Source: Streptomyces catenulae (GTDB taxonomy: Bacteria; Actinomycetota; Actinomycetes; Streptomycetales; Streptomycetaceae). From it: 64,000 bases of DNA. The stretch is taken from NCBI RefSeq assembly GCF_000718015.1, contig NZ_JODY01000040.1, forward strand, positions 1 to 64,000, in the 5' to 3' direction. Positions 44,175-53,479 of the stretch are shown one piece after another (within the stretch, counting starts at the first letter, position 1; each line of letters starts with the position of its first letter). A model generated the notes under the pieces. The model saw only the letters and a program-made list of their open reading frames with translations. It was not told where the DNA came from and made no database searches. A program made the translations under genes and the position numbers.

Positions 44175-45203
44175 ATGGCGATGCAGGACGACGGCGCGGT
44201 GGACGTCCGCCCGGATCCCGATCCGGGCCGCGCCGACCCGGCGCACCGGGGCCGCTACCGCGCCGCGGGGGTGTGCCTGGGGCTCCTGGGGCTGACGCTG
44301 GCGGGCTGGACGGTGCGGGGCGTCGCCCAAGGGGGCGGCGGTCTCTGGGACTTCGTCGAGGAACTGTTCCACCCGGCGCTCCCCGGGGCGGTCCCGGTGC
44401 TCGGGCCGTACGAGTGGGCGTTCGCGGTGGCGTTCCTGGGTGTCGCCGGTCCGGCGCTGGCCGGTCGGCGGGCGGCGCGGGCGGCGGCGCTGCTGCTCGG
44501 CTGGGCGCTGCTGGCGGCCGCGCTACGGGAGGCCGTCGGGCTGTGCGACGAGGCGTACCGCGTCCGGTACGTGACCGCCCCGGAGTGGGGCTGGCTGCTG
44601 GCCACCCGGTGCCTGGGGCTGGTGACCGCCCTGGTGGTGCTGGGGGCGCTGCTGCCGGTCGGGGACGGGCGCCGGGGAGCGTACGGCGGCCCGGACGCGC
44701 CCCCGGGCACCTGGCGGCGCCGCCCCTCACGGATCTGCGGGGTGCTGTTCCTGGTGATGGGCGTGGTCCAGCTGGCGTGGACGGCCCAGGGGCCGCTGCT
44801 CGCCTCCGGGCACCCGGGGCGGTTCCTGCGGGCGGTCGTGGACGCGGCCGCGACGGGGACGGTGGGGCTCGCGACGCCCCCGGAGTTCGCCGCGGCGGGC
44901 GCGGCGCTGGTGCTGCTGATCCTGGGGGCGCTGGCCTGGGGCGCCCGGTGGGAGGTGCGCAGCGCGCTGCTGGCGTACGGGGCGGTACAGCTCTATCTGA
45001 CGGTGCGGTCGGTGGTGCAACTGGCCGTGACCGACTACTTCAACCGGTCGCTGGAGACGCCGCAGGGCGTGCTGTGGCTGGCGACGACGGCGTACGGCCT
45101 GGCGGCGATGACGTCGGTGGTGGTGCTCTCCTCGGGGCGGCCGGGCGGGCCGTACGGCGGGGCGCGGGGCGAGAGTTTGCGGACGGCGGCCGCGGAGCGC
45201 TGA
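44175..45203 (+). CDS. Multi-pass membrane protein
   Basis: The 342-aa protein has about eight hydrophobic segments in two groups of four, separated by an Arg/Pro/Gly-rich loop near residue 165-180, which suggests an internal duplication. No catalytic motifs are seen. ATG 44175 follows GGGGGG/GGGG. It ends at two strong hairpins. Function unknown. Confidence 0.72.
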   Translation: MAMQDDGAVDVRPDPDPGRADPAHRGRYRAAGVCLGLLGLTLAGWTVRGVAQGGGGLWDFVEELFHPALPGAVPVLGPYEWAFAVAFLGVAGPALAGRRAARAAALLLGWALLAAALREAVGLCDEAYRVRYVTAPEWGWLLATRCLGLVTALVVLGALLPVGDGRRGAYGGPDAPPGTWRRRPSRICGVLFLVMGVVQLAWTAQGPLLASGHPGRFLRAVVDAAATGTVGLATPPEFAAAGAALVLLILGALAWGARWEVRSALLAYGAVQLYLTVRSVVQLAVTDYFNRSLETPQGVLWLATTAYGLAAMTSVVVLSSGRPGGPYGGARGESLRTAAAER

Positions 45204-45206
45204 GGG

Positions 45207-45278
45207 GCGCGCGGCACCCGGGCGGGCGCCCGGGCCGCGCGCAGAGGCGGCCGCCGCGTGTGGGGGCCGCGGCGGCCG
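45207..45278 (+). terminator. Tandem terminators after the membrane protein gene
   Basis: Hairpin 1: GCGCGCGG (45207-45214) pairs with CCGCGCGC (45235-45242), with inner CCCGGGC/GCCCGGG. Hairpin 2: CGGCCGCCGCG (45248-45258) pairs with CGCGGCGGCCG (45268-45278). Confidence 0.75.
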
Positions 45279-45484
45279 TCGCTGTGAGCTGCACCGCCTC
45301 CGGTGCCGGTGGCCCGGTCGGTGGTGCAGCATGAAGGCACTCTGCCGGTGTACGCCCCGGTGAGGCATCGTCCCGAGGTCCCGGGCACACCCCCGCCGCT
45401 CGGCGGGGGTACGGGCCCACCGCAGGGCGGCCTCCCCGGGGTGGGCGCGCCCGGTGGGAACGTGCGAGGAGAAAGGGGCGCCCG

Positions 45485-46147
45485 GTGATCCGTGTCGCTG
45501 TGGTGGACGACGAACGGCTCGTCAGGTCGGGGCTGCGGATGATTCTGGGCACCGCCCCGGACATCGAGATGGTCGCCGACTGCGGCGGCGGCGAGGCGGT
45601 CGGGACGGTGCTGGACAGCGGCGCCGAGGTCGTCCTGCTGGACATCCGGATGCCGGACGTCGACGGGCTGACGGTGCTGCGGCAGCTGCGCGCCGCCCCG
45701 AAGCCGCCGGTGGTCGCGATGCTGACCACCTTCGACGCCCAGGAGTACCTCACCGCGGCGCTGCGCGAGGGCGCCGCCGGGTTCCTGCTGAAGGACTCCG
45801 AGCCGGAGCAGCTGGTGCGCGCGGTGCGGACGCTGGCGGCGGGCGGCAGCGTCCTGGACCCCGGGGTGACCCGGGCGGTGATCGGCGGCTATCTGACCGC
45901 CGAGGACCAGGCCGCCGCGGCGCGGGCCGTCGCGGGGCTGACGCCGCGGGAGTCGGAGGTGCTGGCGCTGCTCGGCGAGGGGCTGGCCAACGCCCAGATC
46001 GCGGACCGGATCGGACTGGCACCCAGCACCGTCAAGGACCATGTCAGAGCCCTGCTGGGCAAGCTGGGCGGCCTCAACCGCATCCAGGCGGCAATCGTCG
46101 CCGACCGCGCGGGCCTGGTGGCCCGTATACCCCGCGGGACGTGCTGA
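45485..46147 (+). CDS. NarL/LuxR-family response regulator
   Basis: The 220-aa regulator has receiver residues VAVVDDERLVRSG, phospho-Asp in VVLLDIRMPD, FLLKDSE with the conserved Lys, and a LuxR helix-turn-helix (LTPRESEVLALLGEG...STVKDHVRALLGKL). The start GTG 45485 follows GGAGAAAGGGG. Its stop overlaps the start of the histidine kinase gene, so the pair forms one two-component system (DesR/LiaR style). The target genes are unknown. Confidence 0.93.
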   Translation: MIRVAVVDDERLVRSGLRMILGTAPDIEMVADCGGGEAVGTVLDSGAEVVLLDIRMPDVDGLTVLRQLRAAPKPPVVAMLTTFDAQEYLTAALREGAAGFLLKDSEPEQLVRAVRTLAAGGSVLDPGVTRAVIGGYLTAEDQAAAARAVAGLTPRESEVLALLGEGLANAQIADRIGLAPSTVKDHVRALLGKLGGLNRIQAAIVADRAGLVARIPRGTC

Positions 46148-47499
46148 CGGTGGCGGGGGACGCACGGCGGGCGCCGGGGGCGCGCGCGGACGACGGCGCG
46201 CCGGGGGCGCCCGGCGACCGGCTTCCGGTGGTACCCGAAGCGCGGGGGCACGATCCGGTGCCGGGGGCGCGGGACGGGGCCGTCGCGCCGGGGGCGCGCG
46301 GTGGTCCGGGTGCGCGGGTGCCGCGGTGGCTGCGCCGGGTCGCCCCGCTGGTCGTCCCGGCGCTGCTGGGGATCGCCGACGCGTTCCTCGTCAACGGGCT
46401 CCACCTGCCCCTGGAGCTGGCCGTGTCGCTGGTCGCCGCCGCCGCACTGCTGCTGCGCCGCCGCTTCCCGCTGCTGGTCTTCCTCTTCACGCTGCCGGGC
46501 CTGTACATCGGCTACATCTGGTTCGCGCCGATGATCGCGCTCTACACGGTGGCGGCGCGGCGCCCGGGGCGGCCCCGGCTGGGGATCTGCGCGGCGCTGC
46601 TGATCGCCGCGCACTTCTTCCCGTATCCGCTCTCGGACCTGGAGCTGACCGCGTACCGGGAGAACACCCTGGTGCTGATCGACGCGTGCGTCACCTCGGC
46701 GGCGCCGATCACCCTGGGGCTGCTGGTGCGCACCCGGGGCGAGCTGGCCGCGCGGGTCGAGGAGCTGACCCGCAGCCTGCGCCGCGAGGACCGGCTGCTG
46801 GCCGACCGGGTGCAGGCCACCGAGCGCGCCCGGCTGGCCCGGGAGATGCACGACGTCGTCGCCCACCAGGTGAGCCTGATCAGTCTCCAGGCGGGCGCGG
46901 TGCAGGTCAGCACGGGCGACGAGGCGGCCCGGGACGGGGCGCGCACCATACGGGAGCTGTCGGTGCGCACCCTGGAGGAGCTGCGGCACATGGTCGGCGT
47001 ACTACGGACGGCCGGTGGCCCGGAGGAGGTCCGCCGCCCGGCGCCGCAGCCGGATCTGGCGGAGCTGCCGCGGCTGATCGGGATGAGCGGTCTCGATGTG
47101 ACGTACGAGCCGGGTGTGGTGGCGGGCGGCCGGGGCACGCAGACCGTGGAGCGGGCGGCGTTCCGTACCGTCCAGGAGGCGCTGACCAACGTCCGCAAGC
47201 ACGCCCCGGGGGCGCGGGTGCTGGTCCGGATCGATCCGCTGGCGGCGCCGGACGCCGGGCGGGCCACGGACGCGTCGGCCGCGGGCGGGCTGCGGGTGGA
47301 GATCCGCAACGGGCCGCCGGACGCCTCGGCGGCGGCTCCGGCGCTGCCGGGCGGCGGTCACGGGCTGGTCGGGCTGCGCGAGCGGGCGCAGCTCCTCGGC
47401 GGGACGCTGGAGACGCGGCACACCCCCGAGGGCGGCTTCCTCGTCTGCGCGCGCTTCCCGTACCGGGCGGAGTCCTCCTACGGGACGGATTCCCCGTAG
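46141..47499 (+). CDS. Sensor histidine kinase (HPK7 type), partner of the preceding regulator
   Basis: The 452-aa kinase has an N-terminal Gly/Ala/Arg-rich arm, four to five membrane segments (about 65-205), then HisKA_3 with RLAREMHDVVAHQVSLI (phospho-acceptor His) and a HATPase end GGGHGLVGLRERAQLLGG. GTG 46141 overlaps the regulator stop by 7 nt (GTGCTGA), so translation is coupled; another GTG at 46150 is possible. No extracellular sensor domain exists, so it probably senses the membrane. Confidence 0.92.
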   Translation: MLTVAGDARRAPGARADDGAPGAPGDRLPVVPEARGHDPVPGARDGAVAPGARGGPGARVPRWLRRVAPLVVPALLGIADAFLVNGLHLPLELAVSLVAAAALLLRRRFPLLVFLFTLPGLYIGYIWFAPMIALYTVAARRPGRPRLGICAALLIAAHFFPYPLSDLELTAYRENTLVLIDACVTSAAPITLGLLVRTRGELAARVEELTRSLRREDRLLADRVQATERARLAREMHDVVAHQVSLISLQAGAVQVSTGDEAARDGARTIRELSVRTLEELRHMVGVLRTAGGPEEVRRPAPQPDLAELPRLIGMSGLDVTYEPGVVAGGRGTQTVERAAFRTVQEALTNVRKHAPGARVLVRIDPLAAPDAGRATDASAAGGLRVEIRNGPPDASAAAPALPGGGHGLVGLRERAQLLGGTLETRHTPEGGFLVCARFPYRAESSYGTDSP

Positions 47500-47539
47500 G
47501 GGCGGTGGCCCTGGGGCGTGTCGCCCAGGGGTGCCGGGA

Positions 47540-47914
47540 TCAGGCCGAGAGCGGGGCGGCGGTCTCGTCGACGGCGGTGTGCAGGTCCGGGTAGACCTCG
47601 AAGAGGCGGCGGACGCCGAGGGCGGCGAGGACGCGGTTGACATGCGAACCGTCGACGGCCCCCTGGGCGGGGAGGATCAGCCGGAGGCGGCCCTGGCAGG
47701 AGCGCATCAGCCGTCGGGCGGCGATGAGCACACCGACGCCGCTGGAGTCGCAGAACCGGACCTCGGACAGGTCGAGGACGACGTTCCGCCGGCCGTCGGC
47801 GACCGCGTCGTGGACATGCTGGCGTACCGCGGGCGAGGTCACCAGATCCATCTCGCCGGACACCTGGAGGACGGCCCATCGGCCCTGTTCGTCTTCTGCC
47901 ACCTTCAACGACAC
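47540..47914 (-). CDS. STAS-domain anti-anti-sigma factor
   Basis: The 124-aa protein is a single STAS domain with the phosphorylatable serine in FCDSSGVGVL. Unphosphorylated, such proteins bind an anti-sigma kinase and free a sigma factor of the SigF/SigB group. GTG 47912-47914 with AAAGG upstream is chosen; the frame is open to 48016 but that part is Arg-rich and atypical. No RsbW-like kinase is next to it. The 455-nt gap to the ECF gene (47915-48369) has several AT-richer patches and must hold both promoters; TAGCCT in the minus direction near 48052 is a candidate -10. Confidence 0.9.
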   Translation of the reverse strand: MSLKVAEDEQGRWAVLQVSGEMDLVTSPAVRQHVHDAVADGRRNVVLDLSEVRFCDSSGVGVLIAARRLMRSCQGRLRLILPAQGAVDGSHVNRVLAALGVRRLFEVYPDLHTAVDETAAPLSA

Positions 47915-48369
47915 GCGCTCGAAGCCTTTCGCTCGCTTGCGGACCGGACGCTCCCGGACATATCCGGAACACACCCTTCCCCGGCTCGACTGCCCGGCCT
48001 CTCTCCCCTGAAACACTGCGGAATGCGTGGCGCACTGGGCCGTTCCCGTCCAAGGCTATGCCCAGCGCGCGGTCACTCTTTGCCGAATTTCGGTCACACC
48101 CCGGTAACGCATTCACCGAAAAGAGCAGGAACGATCTCCTGCGAACCCGCCTGACCGGGCATTCCCACCCCAAAGTGACGACTCCTTTACCATCCGCACC
48201 CTTGTTCCGGAGTGGTTTGCCGCAAAGAAGCGTGCACTGTCGGACCCCCCGACTACATTCGATGGCGCGTCCCACCCGCGCGGGCGGGACGCGGGCAAGG
48301 AGTTGACCGCACGACGGCGCGTCCGGCCGCGCCTCGGGCGGTCCGTACGACGGGACGGGGCAGAGGCCG

Positions 48370-48957
48370 ATGGCGAGCGACGCACCACCACGCTGGGACA
48401 GACGGATGCAGCAGCGGCTCGCCCGCGGTGAGGCCGCCGCGCTCGGCGAGCTGTACGACCGCTTCGCCTCCCTGGTGCACAGCCTCGCCCACCGCGTCCT
48501 CGGCGACGAGGACGCCGCCGACCGCGTCACCCGCGAGGTCTTCGGCTACATCTGGGAGAACCCGGACGCCTACGACCCCAAGCAGGGCTCACTGCGCTCC
48601 TGGGTCGCCACCCTCACCCAGCGCCAGGCCGTCCACCGGCTGCGCCAGACCGAAGCCGCCCTCGCCGGTGACGGCGGCCAGGAGGCGGCGCCCGCCGAGG
48701 TCGAGCGGAAGATCCGCGACGCCTCCACCGCCGCCCGCGCCGACTACATCGTCACCTCCATGCCCGCCCCGCTGCGCGACGCCCTGGAGCTGGCCTACTT
48801 CCAGCGGCGCGACTACCGCCAGACCGCCGCCGACCTGGGCGTCACCGCGGATGAGGCCCGCCGCCGACTCCGCCTCGGCCTCCAGCTGCTGTCCACCGCC
48901 CACCACCAGAAGCCGCCGTCCGACGGGCCCGGCGCCGGAAACGGAGGCCCCCGGTGA
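48370..48957 (+). CDS. ECF-family RNA polymerase sigma factor
   Basis: The 195-aa protein has sigma region 2 (LYDRFASLVHSLAHRVLGDEDAADRV, about 28-53) and region 4 (LELAYFQRRDYRQTAADLGVT...RRRLRLGLQLL), the two-domain ECF form. It would direct RNA polymerase to a small stress regulon. Its stop overlaps the start of the next gene in GTGA, the gene for its putative anti-sigma factor. It may act with the STAS protein, but ECF factors do not normally use STAS partners. Confidence 0.92.
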   Translation: MASDAPPRWDRRMQQRLARGEAAALGELYDRFASLVHSLAHRVLGDEDAADRVTREVFGYIWENPDAYDPKQGSLRSWVATLTQRQAVHRLRQTEAALAGDGGQEAAPAEVERKIRDASTAARADYIVTSMPAPLRDALELAYFQRRDYRQTAADLGVTADEARRRLRLGLQLLSTAHHQKPPSDGPGAGNGGPR

Positions 48958-50351
48958 ACGGCCCGGAGGAATGGGAGGGGTACGACTACAGGGAGCCCTG
49001 CCCGCCGCACCACGACGGCCCCGGCGAGCCGCCCGGCGCCGCCCCGGGCCCGCCCACGGCCCGGCCCCGGATACCGTCACCGCGCGCCGCGGCCGAGGAC
49101 CGCGGCCCGCTGCCCGACGCCCCGGAGAACGCCGCACCGGACCGCGGCCCCGCCCCCGCCGACGCCGCTCCCCCGCGCACCCCGGCGGCCCCCGGTGACG
49201 CCGCCCGCCCCGGTGGCGGACGGCCCGGCGACGGGCGCCCCGAGCTGCCGCACCGCGTGCTGACCTCGCTGCTCGGCGCCTGGGCGCTGGCCGCCTGCTC
49301 TCCCGAGGAGACCGCCGCCGTCGAGGCGCACCTCACCGACTGCGCGCCCTGCGCCGACGAGGCGCTGCGGCTGCGGGACGCCGTCGGCCTGCTCCACCCC
49401 GCCGACAGCCTCGACCTCGACCCGCTGCTGCGCTCCCGCGTCCTGGAGGGCTGCCTGGGCCGCCGCCCGGCCCGTATCCCGGTGCCCGAGTGGGCCGCAC
49501 CGTACGACGCGGAGACCGCCAAGCTGGACGCCCTGCTCCGCGACATGGGCGACGCCGAGTGGCGCGCCCCGGTGCGGCTGCGGTGGTTCGACGGTGAGCA
49601 GCCGGTGCACCGCGAGACCACCGCCGCCGGGGTGCTCGGCCATCTGCTGGCGGTCGACGGGCTGGTCGCCACGGCCCTGGGCCTGCCCGATCCGCTCGGC
49701 GACGCCGCGCCCACCGGACGGGCCGGGCCCGGCGCCCGCACCCGCGCCCTGTGGCGCACCGTCGGCGAGGCGCCCCGGACGCCCGCCCTCCACCGGCCGT
49801 GGCGCGAGCAGAGCCACACCCTGATCCGGACGGCCGCGTTCGCCGGTGGCGGGGTCGGCGATCTCGCGGTGCCGTACGGCCCGGTCCAGCTGCCGCTGCG
49901 CGACGCCTTCCTCGACCGGGCCTTCGGCTGCTGGCTGCACGCCGGTGACATCGCGGACGCGGTCGCCTACCCGCACGAGGGCCCGGCCGCCGACCACCTG
50001 CACAGCCTGGTGGATCTCGCCGCCCGGCTGCTGCCGCGGGCCCTCGCCCACCTCCGGCAGTCCGGTCTCGCCGCGCCGCCGCGGCAGCTGGTGGCGGCCG
50101 GAGCCCCGGGCCGGACGCTCCATCTGGAGATCGAGGGGGACGGCGGCGGCCACTGGTACATAGCCCTGGACTCCCCGGCGGCGGTCGGCTCGCCGGAGCA
50201 CACCGTGGCGCATCTCGCGCTCGACGGCGAGGAGTTCTGCCAGCTGGCGGCCGGTCACATCGTCCCGGACGAGGCCGCCGCCGGTTCGGACGGCGAACGC
50301 GAGGCGATCCGCGACGTCCTGTACGCCACCGCCTCCCTCTCCCGGCTCTGA
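48954..50351 (+). CDS. Putative anti-sigma factor with zinc-binding domain fused to a mycothiol-transferase-like domain
   Basis: The 465-aa protein starts at GTG 48954 after GGAGG. Residues 1-100 are Pro/Ala-rich. About 100-150 hold a zf-HC2-like segment (LLGAWALAACS...EAHLTDCAPCADEAL with CxxC), the usual ECF-binding zinc anti-sigma domain. The C-terminal 270 residues resemble the mycothiol-dependent maleylpyruvate isomerase (DinB-like) fold (VLGHLLAVDGLVATALGL). It has no membrane segment, so it is a soluble anti-sigma factor, perhaps redox-sensing through mycothiol (inference). Confidence 0.82.
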   Translation: MNGPEEWEGYDYREPCPPHHDGPGEPPGAAPGPPTARPRIPSPRAAAEDRGPLPDAPENAAPDRGPAPADAAPPRTPAAPGDAARPGGGRPGDGRPELPHRVLTSLLGAWALAACSPEETAAVEAHLTDCAPCADEALRLRDAVGLLHPADSLDLDPLLRSRVLEGCLGRRPARIPVPEWAAPYDAETAKLDALLRDMGDAEWRAPVRLRWFDGEQPVHRETTAAGVLGHLLAVDGLVATALGLPDPLGDAAPTGRAGPGARTRALWRTVGEAPRTPALHRPWREQSHTLIRTAAFAGGGVGDLAVPYGPVQLPLRDAFLDRAFGCWLHAGDIADAVAYPHEGPAADHLHSLVDLAARLLPRALAHLRQSGLAAPPRQLVAAGAPGRTLHLEIEGDGGGHWYIALDSPAAVGSPEHTVAHLALDGEEFCQLAAGHIVPDEAAAGSDGEREAIRDVLYATASLSRL

Positions 50352-50391
50352 GCGGGAAGGGGAGGCGGCGGGGCGGCTGCGGGGGCGGCGG

Positions 50392-51315
50392 TCAGGCGAA
50401 GACGACCGTCCGGGCGCCGTTGAGCAGCACCCTGCGCTCGCTGTGCCACTTCACCGCGCGGGCCAGCGCCTGGCACTCCACGTCCCGGCCGATGGCGACC
50501 AGCTGATCGGGGGTGACCTCGTGACCGACCCGCTCGACCTCCTGCTCGATGATCGGGCCCTCGTCGAGGTCGGCGGTGACGTAATGGGCGGTGGCACCGA
50601 TCAGCTTCACGCCGCGGGCGTGCGCCTGGTGGTAGGGCTTGGCGCCCTTGAAGCTCGGCAGGAAGGAGTGGTGGATGTTGATGATCCGGCCGGAGAGCGC
50701 CTTGCACAGGTCGTCGGAGAGCACCTGCATGTAGCGCGCCAGCACCACCAGCTCGACCCGCTCGGCCCGTACCAGCTCCAGCAGTTCCGCCTCCGCCTGC
50801 GCCTTGGTCGCCTTCGTCACCGGGATGTGGTGGAAGGCGATGCCGTACGAGGCGACCAGCTCGGCGAAGTCGGTGTGGTTGGAGACGACGGCGGCGATCT
50901 CGACCGGCAGCGCGCCGATGCGGGAGCGGAAGAGCAGGTCGTTCAGGCAGTGGCCGAACTTCGACACCATCAGGACGATGCGCATCTTCTCGTCGGCGCG
51001 GTGGATCTGCCAGTCCATCCGGAACGAGTCGCCGACCGCGGCGAAGCTGGCGCGCAGCTTCGCCACGCTGTCCGGGGCGTCCGCCGTGAAGTGCACCCGC
51101 ATGAAGAACAGCCCGGTGTCGTGGTCGCCGAACTGCTGGCTGTCCTCGATGTTGCAGCCCGTCATGAACAGGAAGCTGGACACGGCGTGCACGATGCCCT
51201 GCTTGTCCGGGCAGGACAGCGTCAGGACGTACTGGTCGGTGGGACGGCCCTGACCGGAACCGCTGGGGGCGGACCCGTCGTTCGGGCCGGGCGTGGAGGA
51301 CTGCGACTCGCTCAT
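50392..51315 (-). CDS. purU: Formyltetrahydrofolate deformylase
   Basis: The 307-aa protein hydrolyses 10-formyl-THF to formate and THF, balancing the one-carbon pool. The N-terminal ACT domain (YVLTLSCPDKQGIVHAVSSF) binds effectors; the C-terminal formyl-transferase-like domain has IVLMVSKFGHCLNDLL, HHSFLPSFKGAKPYHQA and ATAHYVTADLDEGPII with the catalytic Asn/His/Asp set. ATG 51313-51315 follows ATGAGG; an upstream ATG six codons earlier (51333) is a second choice. Confidence 0.95.
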   Translation of the reverse strand: MSESQSSTPGPNDGSAPSGSGQGRPTDQYVLTLSCPDKQGIVHAVSSFLFMTGCNIEDSQQFGDHDTGLFFMRVHFTADAPDSVAKLRASFAAVGDSFRMDWQIHRADEKMRIVLMVSKFGHCLNDLLFRSRIGALPVEIAAVVSNHTDFAELVASYGIAFHHIPVTKATKAQAEAELLELVRAERVELVVLARYMQVLSDDLCKALSGRIINIHHSFLPSFKGAKPYHQAHARGVKLIGATAHYVTADLDEGPIIEQEVERVGHEVTPDQLVAIGRDVECQALARAVKWHSERRVLLNGARTVVFA

Positions 51316-51375
51316 GACCTCATAGGGTCGCATACCCGGACACCGCCCGGACGCGGGCCTCGCCCTCGCGTCGGC

Positions 51376-51882
51376 TCAGGCACCGGCCGGGGCACCGCCG
51401 GTCACCTGCGCCAACGCCTCCAGCGACAGCGGCGGCCCGTCCGGATCGTCGCCGTCCGCCCGGGACAGCCGGACGTGCGCCTCGCGCGCCGCCCGGACCG
51501 CCTCGGGCCAGCCGGGGTGCTCGACGTACGCGGCGGCGGGTGAGTCCGCGCCGACCTGGTGCATGATCCGCAGCATCTGCACCACGGTGGCGTCGACGAG
51601 CGCCGCCTCCTGGGTGTCGCGGAAGATCGTGCCGACGTATTTCTCCGCGGACCAGTTGTCCAGCCAGGTGTCCTCGACGAGCCGGTAGACGGCGTCGGTC
51701 ACATCGCCGTACCCGGGGCGGCCGGTCAGCCAGGTCTCCCGGTGGAATCCGGGGTCGGAGAGCATGTGCAGCGCGGAGCGCACATTGCTGCGCCAGCGCC
51801 ACCACGGCATGTCGTTGTGGGGCATGCCGTCCATGGTGGTCGAGCGGCGGCCGCGACGGGAAGACTTCTCCGAACCTTGCAC
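51376..51882 (-). CDS. SCO4402-family protein of unknown function
   Basis: The 168-aa protein contains PHNDMPWWRWRSNVRSALHM and ETWLTGRPGYGDVTDAVYRL, which I recognise as the Streptomyces-specific SCO4402 family. No function is known; the rest is helical. GTG 51880-51882 has no ribosome site, but TACGAT stands 8 nt upstream, so it may be leaderless. A shorter start at the internal ATG before DGMPHNDM is possible. Confidence 0.75.
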   Translation of the reverse strand: MQGSEKSSRRGRRSTTMDGMPHNDMPWWRWRSNVRSALHMLSDPGFHRETWLTGRPGYGDVTDAVYRLVEDTWLDNWSAEKYVGTIFRDTQEAALVDATVVQMLRIMHQVGADSPAAAYVEHPGWPEAVRAAREAHVRLSRADGDDPDGPPLSLEALAQVTGGAPAGA

Positions 51883-52005
51883 AGCAATCGATCGTACGTT
51901 CCTCGCTCCCGATCACCTATCGCCCCCCGGAGTTCACCCCTTCGTCACCCTCCGCTGACCTGGAGTCACTCACGCGTTTCGGGCGGGCCGCGAGGCTCAC
52001 GGACC

Positions 52006-53352
52006 ATGACCGGACGGCGCCGCCCCTCCCCCCGCCTCTTCCCGACCGCCTCCGCACGGACCACCGCACGGTGGGCAGCCGGTACGGCGGTGATGGCGTC
52101 GCTGCTCACCGGATGCGGCTCGCTGCCCGGCACCGGGTCCGCGCAGAAGGCGCCGATCACGGTGATGACCTGGGCGCCGGAGGGCACCGGCGCCACCAAC
52201 ATGCCGGGCATGCCGGCGATGGCGCAGACGTATGCGCGCTGGACCAACGCCACCGGTGGCCTCGCCGGTCATCCGCTCAAGGTTCTGACCTGCAACGATC
52301 ACAACGATTCGGTGGGCGCGACGCGCTGTGCGCAGCGCGCGGTCGACGCGGGCGCGGTCGCGGTCGTCGGCTCGTACAGCCAGTTCGGCCGGTCGTTCAT
52401 GTCGCCGCTGGAGGTCGAGGGCGTCCCCTACATAGGTGGCTACGGCGCCTCCGACGAGGAGTTCGAGAGTCCGCTGTCGTACCCGGTGAACGGCGGTCAG
52501 GCGTCGCTGCTCGCCGGGAACGGCCGCCAGTTGGCGCGCGAGTGCGACCGGGTCGCCCTGGTGCGGCCCGACACCATCCAGGGCGACCAGATGCCCTCCC
52601 TCCTCGACTCCGGTCTCCAGCAGGGCCACCGGTCACCGGCCAACGACATCCGGGCGCCCGAGGACGGCACCGACTACTCCGCCGAGGTGCACCGGGCGCT
52701 GGACGCCGTCGGCGCCGACCCCGCGCGCTACGGGACGGCGGCGTACGGCGGCCGGGCGCCGGGCTCCTGTGTGACGGCGTCCCTGGGCGACCACACCGAC
52801 GCCTTCTTCGACTCCTTCCGCCGCCTCCAGCAGCAGAGCCCGAAGGTGCAGGTCGCCTCGGTGCTGGGCAGCGTCGGGCAGGCGCTGGTCAACCGCACCG
52901 GCGGCCGGTCCGGGCCGCTGGAGGGGGCGCTGGTCACCGGCTGGTACCCGGCGGCGGGCGATCCGCGGTGGAACCCGATGCGCCGGGTCGTCAACGAGTA
53001 CGCCTTCGGCGACAACCGCGTCGACCCCGCCGACCAGGGTGTGCAGACGACGTGGATCGCGTACACGGTGCTGCGCGCGATGGTGGAGCAGCTCGACGCG
53101 GACGGGGTCGAGGAGATCACCCCGTACGCGCTCCAGAAGGTGCTGGACCGGGGGAAGCATCCGGTGGACACCGGCGGGCTGACGCCGAAGCTGCGGTGGC
53201 GCGCGGAGGACATGCTCGCCGTGCAGGACTTCCCGCGGATCGTGAACGGGATGGTGATGTACCAGACGGTCGCGGACGGTCAGGTGCTCGCCGCGTCCGA
53301 CGGTTTCGTGAACGTCGCCGGGACGCTGGAGCGGCGGCGCGCGGACATGTGA
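52006..53352 (+). CDS. Lipoprotein solute-binding protein (branched-chain amino acid/Peripla_BP_6-like)
   Basis: The 448-aa protein has a lipoprotein signal (basic start, hydrophobic core, lipobox LLTGC at about residue 37). The mature part is a type I periplasmic-binding fold: GGLAGHPLKVLTCNDHNDS, VDAGAVAVVGSYSQF and GVPYIGGYGAS are the usual strands. It would bind a small solute outside the cell. No permease or ATPase genes are adjacent, so it may be an orphan receptor or feed a distant transporter. Ligand unknown. Confidence 0.85.
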   Translation: MTGRRRPSPRLFPTASARTTARWAAGTAVMASLLTGCGSLPGTGSAQKAPITVMTWAPEGTGATNMPGMPAMAQTYARWTNATGGLAGHPLKVLTCNDHNDSVGATRCAQRAVDAGAVAVVGSYSQFGRSFMSPLEVEGVPYIGGYGASDEEFESPLSYPVNGGQASLLAGNGRQLARECDRVALVRPDTIQGDQMPSLLDSGLQQGHRSPANDIRAPEDGTDYSAEVHRALDAVGADPARYGTAAYGGRAPGSCVTASLGDHTDAFFDSFRRLQQQSPKVQVASVLGSVGQALVNRTGGRSGPLEGALVTGWYPAAGDPRWNPMRRVVNEYAFGDNRVDPADQGVQTTWIAYTVLRAMVEQLDADGVEEITPYALQKVLDRGKHPVDTGGLTPKLRWRAEDMLAVQDFPRIVNGMVMYQTVADGQVLAASDGFVNVAGTLERRRADM

Positions 53353-53479
53353 GGGGCGCGCCCGCGAGTCCGGGCGCCGGGGGCGTACGGAGCGGGCGCG
53401 GGGCGACCGCGGGGCGCTCCCCGCAGCCGCGGCCGGGCGGAGCCCACCGCGGCGCCCGGCGGGCCGCCCGGCCGGTGGC

